From positions 9,438,001 to 9,502,000 of the forward strand of contig NC_021658.1 in NCBI RefSeq assembly GCF_000418325.1: a stretch of DNA of 64,000 bases, written 5' to 3'. This document shows, piece after piece, positions 61,344 to 64,000 of the stretch; the stretch's first letter is position 1, and the number at the start of each line of letters is the position of its first letter. The translations under genes were made by a program, and so were the position numbers. The DNA is from Sorangium cellulosum So0157-2 (GTDB lineage Bacteria; Myxococcota_A; Polyangia; Polyangiales; Polyangiaceae). The notes below the pieces were generated by a model that had not been told where the DNA came from, did no database searches, and saw only the letters and a list, made by a program, of their open reading frames with translations.

Positions 61344-62114
61344 ATGATCTCCACGGCGGTCTCCAGGCACGCGGTGCTCTCGCTGGTCGGGCGCGCCGAG
61401 GCGCGGGTGCGCTTTCCGGACCTCGGCTTCGCCGACCCGTGGGCCGAGGCGATGCTGGCCTCGCTCGACGTGGACCCGGCGGGCTTCGACGCCCGCGCGC
61501 TCCGCACCTCGACCGTGCGCACCATGGCCGTCGATCGGCTCGTCCGCGACTACGTCGCGCGGAACCCGCTCGGCCTCGTCATCGCGCTCGACGCCGGGCT
61601 CTGCACGCGCTTCTCGCGCGTCGACAACGGGACGCTCCGCTGGGTGGAGCTCGATCCGCCGCACCTGGCCGAGTTCAAGTGCGCGCATCGCCTCGGCCAC
61701 GCGTCGGACCGCCACGCCGTCGCGCGGTGCTGCTCGATCGCGTGCACGGGCTGGATGGACTGCCTCCGCGGCGCGGGCGACGTGCCGACGCTCCTCATCG
61801 CCGAGGGCGCCCTGGCCCGCCAGCCGCCCGAGGTCGTCGACGCCTTCCTCACGCGGGCCTCCCTGCGCCTCGCGCCGGGGACGGAGCTCATCCTCGATCA
61901 CGAGGCGCCGCCGCTCCGGATCCCGCCGCGGTCGCGCGCCTGCTTGGAGCTCCCCTCGCTGGACGGCTCCGTGGCGCGCTATCCGCGGCTGCGCCCGTTC
62001 TGCGAGGGCGACGCCTCGACCGCGCTCGGGCGAGCGCTGCGCGACGCGAGCCGGGTGCCTCGCCTGTACCAGGACGGAGGCGCGCCGCCCGTCCTCCACC
62101 TCCGCTTCGCATGA
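61344..62114 (+). CDS. Leucine carboxyl methyltransferase-family O-methyltransferase
   Basis: The 256-residue protein belongs to the LCM/TcmP-like S-adenosylmethionine-dependent methyltransferases (PF04072), which methylate carboxyl or hydroxyl groups, often in polyketide pathways. It shows TVRTMAVDRLVRDYV, the SAM-binding LGLVIALDAGLCTRFSRVDNG and WVELDPPHLAEFK, followed by LIAEGALARQPPEVVDAFL and RLAPGTELILDHEAPP. No secondary-metabolite genes lie in the window. The start MISTAVSRHAVLSLVG is supported by similarity to the family N-terminus. Confidence 0.85.
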   Translation: MISTAVSRHAVLSLVGRAEARVRFPDLGFADPWAEAMLASLDVDPAGFDARALRTSTVRTMAVDRLVRDYVARNPLGLVIALDAGLCTRFSRVDNGTLRWVELDPPHLAEFKCAHRLGHASDRHAVARCCSIACTGWMDCLRGAGDVPTLLIAEGALARQPPEVVDAFLTRASLRLAPGTELILDHEAPPLRIPPRSRACLELPSLDGSVARYPRLRPFCEGDASTALGRALRDASRVPRLYQDGGAPPVLHLRFA

Positions 62115-62215
62115 GCCCGCCGAGCGCGACGGCGCTGCGCCCGAGCCGCGATGTGCCCGTCGAGGCCTGGATCACGATCGATCCCGCGCGATCGCGGGGC
62201 AGGGCGCGCCCTCGC

Positions 62216-63490
62216 TCAGTACACGCGGAACTGCCCGCTCAGCGTGATCAGCGAGAGCAGGTGGAGCAGCCCCGGGTAGTAGCGCGGCAATCCGGTCGCC
62301 GGCTCGGCCGCCCACGCCGCCTCGATGTACTCGTCGCGATCCTCCCTCGTCGCGACCAGGCCGACGACGCCGTTCGTGACGACGAGCGCCGGGTCCCTCG
62401 CCTCGATCAGCACGCCGTCGAGCGTGTAGGCCCCGCCGTACCAGTCGATGCCCTGCCTCGAGAAGAACGCCAGCAGCCGGTTGGCCTCCTCCACCTGCCA
62501 CGGGTCGACCCCGAACCAGATCTGGTCGAGCGCGAGGTTCAGCAGCGTGCGGTAGGTCTCCGAATCGAAGTTCGCCGAGCCGGTCACCGGCGTGCCGTCG
62601 AAGTGGGCGCGCACCGGGATGAGCCCGGTGATCGGGTGCGCGGTCCGCCTCCAGTGCTCGCGCGCGCTCTCCGCGGCCTCGGCCCAGAACGGGTCGCCCG
62701 TGGCCTGCGCCCAGAGCTCGTAGTAGGCCGGCATCTCGACGGAGGGGCGGGTCGTGTCCGCGGCTTCGACGTTCGGGATGTCGAAGACGAGCTTCGTCTC
62801 CGGGTCGAAGATGTTCGTCACGCCGTCATCGACGCCCCCGTTCAGCGTCTCCTTGTGCTGCATCACCTCGAGCAAGGCGATCGCCTCCGCTCCGTAGTCG
62901 ATGGTCCCGGTGTCGCTCCCCCAGCGACCGTGGGCGAACAGCAGCGCCATCGCGAGCTGCTGGAGACCGAAGGGATCGGAGCAGAACACCGGCTTATCGC
63001 TCCACGGCACGTCGCAGAACGAGACGAAATAGCCCTGCTTGGGGCCGGACGTGTGCTCGTGCCACTCCTTGGCGTATCTCCAGAGCCGATCGAACTCGTC
63101 CTGCTTGTCGAGCTGGACGGTGATCATCATCCCGAAGCCCATGCCCTCGGTGCGCACCTGCCCATGCAGGGTATCCCAGATGTAAGCCCGATCGGCGTCG
63201 TAGGCGTCCGTGTAGAAGATGGCTTCGTTGAACTTGTCGCCGTAGAAGAGCTGCTGGAAGGTAGCCTCGATCTTCGACGCGATCTCTTCGTCCGACTTGC
63301 CCAGCACGTCGCGGAGCGCGTTGGGGTACTCCTGGGGGCCGGTCAGCGGGCGGAGCTCGTCGCTGTTCATCCGGTCGTGGCCGAGCCAGTCCACCGTGTC
63401 CCCGCACGCGGGCAGCGCGCAGAGCGCCAACGAGCCGCAGGCAATGCCCGATGCAGCGCGGAACAAGCGGAGGAGGACGGGGCAGCGCAT
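62216..63490 (-). CDS. GH8 reducing-end xylose-releasing exo-oligoxylanase lipoprotein
   Basis: This 424-residue enzyme has a signal and lipobox ending at Cys29 (ALPAC). The GH8 (alpha/alpha)6 barrel is recognisable from NALRDVLGKSDEEIASKIEATFQQLFYGD, then RTEGMGFGMMITVQLDKQDEFDRLWRYAK with the general acid Glu115, SGPKQGYFVSF and later LIPVRAHFDGTPVTGSANFDSETYRTLLNLALD. The RTEGMGFGMM and GYFVSF elements fit Rex-type GH8 enzymes, which remove xylose from the reducing end of xylo-oligosaccharides, rather than cellulases. With the GH10 xylanase it could complete xylan breakdown to xylose. Confidence 0.88.
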   Translation of the reverse strand: MRCPVLLRLFRAASGIACGSLALCALPACGDTVDWLGHDRMNSDELRPLTGPQEYPNALRDVLGKSDEEIASKIEATFQQLFYGDKFNEAIFYTDAYDADRAYIWDTLHGQVRTEGMGFGMMITVQLDKQDEFDRLWRYAKEWHEHTSGPKQGYFVSFCDVPWSDKPVFCSDPFGLQQLAMALLFAHGRWGSDTGTIDYGAEAIALLEVMQHKETLNGGVDDGVTNIFDPETKLVFDIPNVEAADTTRPSVEMPAYYELWAQATGDPFWAEAAESAREHWRRTAHPITGLIPVRAHFDGTPVTGSANFDSETYRTLLNLALDQIWFGVDPWQVEEANRLLAFFSRQGIDWYGGAYTLDGVLIEARDPALVVTNGVVGLVATREDRDEYIEAAWAAEPATGLPRYYPGLLHLLSLITLSGQFRVY

Positions 63491-63500
63491 GACCCGGAGT

Positions 63501-64000
63501 TTAATCGTTCACATAGCGTCGTACCCTGGAAGCGAGCACGCTGTTCGGATGTCGTTGTAGAAACGCCTTCGCGCGCTGCGACGCGGCGTCCAGCCGGCCG
63601 CTCTTCGCGAGCGCGTCGATCCGCAGGACCTCGGCCTCGAGCCCGAGGCGGCCGCGCGGGTGCTCCTTGGAGTAGGCGTCCAGGAGCGTGAGCGCGCCCT
63701 GCGCGTTCCCGCTCGCCAGCGTCGAGCGCGCCGCGTCCAGCGCGCTGAGCTCCGCCTTGAGGGCCGCGCCCGAGGAGGCGGGCTTCGGGTCGACCCTGGA
63801 GGCCGCGCCGCCGCTGCTGCCGGCGCGCGCGGGGGCGGCGATCTCCTCCGGCTGAGCCTCCACCGGCGCCACGGGCGCCGGCGCCGCCACCGGCGCCGGG
63901 CGCGCCGCGGCCCGCTCGACCGGACCCGCGAGCGCGCCGCCGAAGCGGTGGACCGCGACGAGCTCCGGCGCCTGATACCCGCGCCAGGCGAGGTAGCCGG
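63501..64000 (-). CDS. C-terminal part of a TPR-like protein (partial at right edge)
   Basis: The frame enters from the right edge as GYLAWRGYQAPELVAVHRFGGALAG, passes an Ala/Pro-rich linker and ends with a TPR-like helix set (LDAARSTLASGNAQGALTLLDAYSKEHPRGRLGLEAEVLRIDALAKSGRLDAASQRAKAFLQRHPNSVLASRVRRYVND). The tail resembles tetratricopeptide ends of anti-sigma-like or tol-associated proteins in this group. The N-terminus, including any membrane helix, lies outside the window. It is 10 bp from the GH8 gene's 5' side, on the same strand. Confidence 0.75.
   Translation of the reverse strand, partial: GYLAWRGYQAPELVAVHRFGGALAGPVERAAARPAPVAAPAPVAPVEAQPEEIAAPARAGSSGGAASRVDPKPASSGAALKAELSALDAARSTLASGNAQGALTLLDAYSKEHPRGRLGLEAEVLRIDALAKSGRLDAASQRAKAFLQRHPNSVLASRVRRYVND

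Overview
The window is very GC-rich DNA that reads like a large myxobacterial chromosome of the Sorangium/Polyangium type (Myxococcota, order Polyangiales). This is inferred from content: many lipoproteins with a lipobox followed by Gly/Ser/Thr-rich linkers, EGF/FG-GAP surface proteins, Ser/Thr kinases fused to FGE-sulfatase-type domains, several ECF sigma/anti-sigma modules, STAS and patatin proteins, and a plant-polymer-degrading gene set. I recognised no rRNA, tRNA, CRISPR array, complete insertion sequence or replication origin.

Left part (1-9.3 kb): two tandem paralogous surface lipoproteins (the first cut by the window edge), then two AAA-type ATPase genes joined by an ATGA overlap. The ATPase pair is bracketed by a 64-bp direct repeat. 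One copy is the 3' end of an intact D-2-hydroxyacid dehydrogenase gene and the other is an orphan fragment of a related gene, as if the pair had entered at a gene 3' end. A degenerate aldo/keto-reductase-fold protein and a GNAT acetyltransferase follow. Middle-left (9.4-20.5 kb): a kinase-FGE fusion, an orphan ABC ATPase, an antitoxin whose toxin is reduced to a few codons, a large FG-GAP/CARDB lipoprotein, an ABC-F ATPase and a large-subunit catalase. The last two converge on a 42-bp perfect inverted repeat.

Centre (20.7-40.3 kb): a XylGH-type sugar importer without a visible binding protein, a carbohydrate-binding-like lipoprotein, an SRPBCC protein with a zinc alcohol dehydrogenase, DNA polymerase II, an ECF sigma / zinc-finger anti-sigma / secreted caspase-like operon, phosphoglucomutase, an alpha/beta hydrolase, a methyltransferase and a secreted sugar dehydrogenase. 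Right-centre (40.4-48.5 kb): a secreted SnoaL-like protein behind what looks like a complete sigma-54 promoter with a tandem palindromic upstream activator site, a GH10 xylanase lipoprotein, a LysR/aldo-keto reductase divergent pair, a DUF4380 protein and an MpaB-type oxygenase.

Right part (48.7-64 kb): a beta-propeller gene that has lost its 5' end, a roughly 1-kb graveyard of broken genes (PIN/DUF3368, sigma factor, lipoprotein), a second sigma/FecR/beta-barrel module, an RsbR-like STAS protein, a membrane kinase-FGE fusion, a patatin phospholipase, PlsY, a secreted phosphatase, a leucine-carboxyl-methyltransferase-type enzyme behind a strong promoter, a GH8 exo-oligoxylanase lipoprotein and the C-terminal part of a TPR-like protein. 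GH10 xylanase, GH8 oligoxylanase, the Xyl-type importer and the sugar dehydrogenase together suggest xylan or hemicellulose use, although they are not in one operon. The most unusual signals are the ATPase pair with its att-like repeats, the sigma-54/UAS unit, the sigma/anti-sigma/caspase operon and the two head-on gene-truncation junctions near 50.0 and 50.7 kb.
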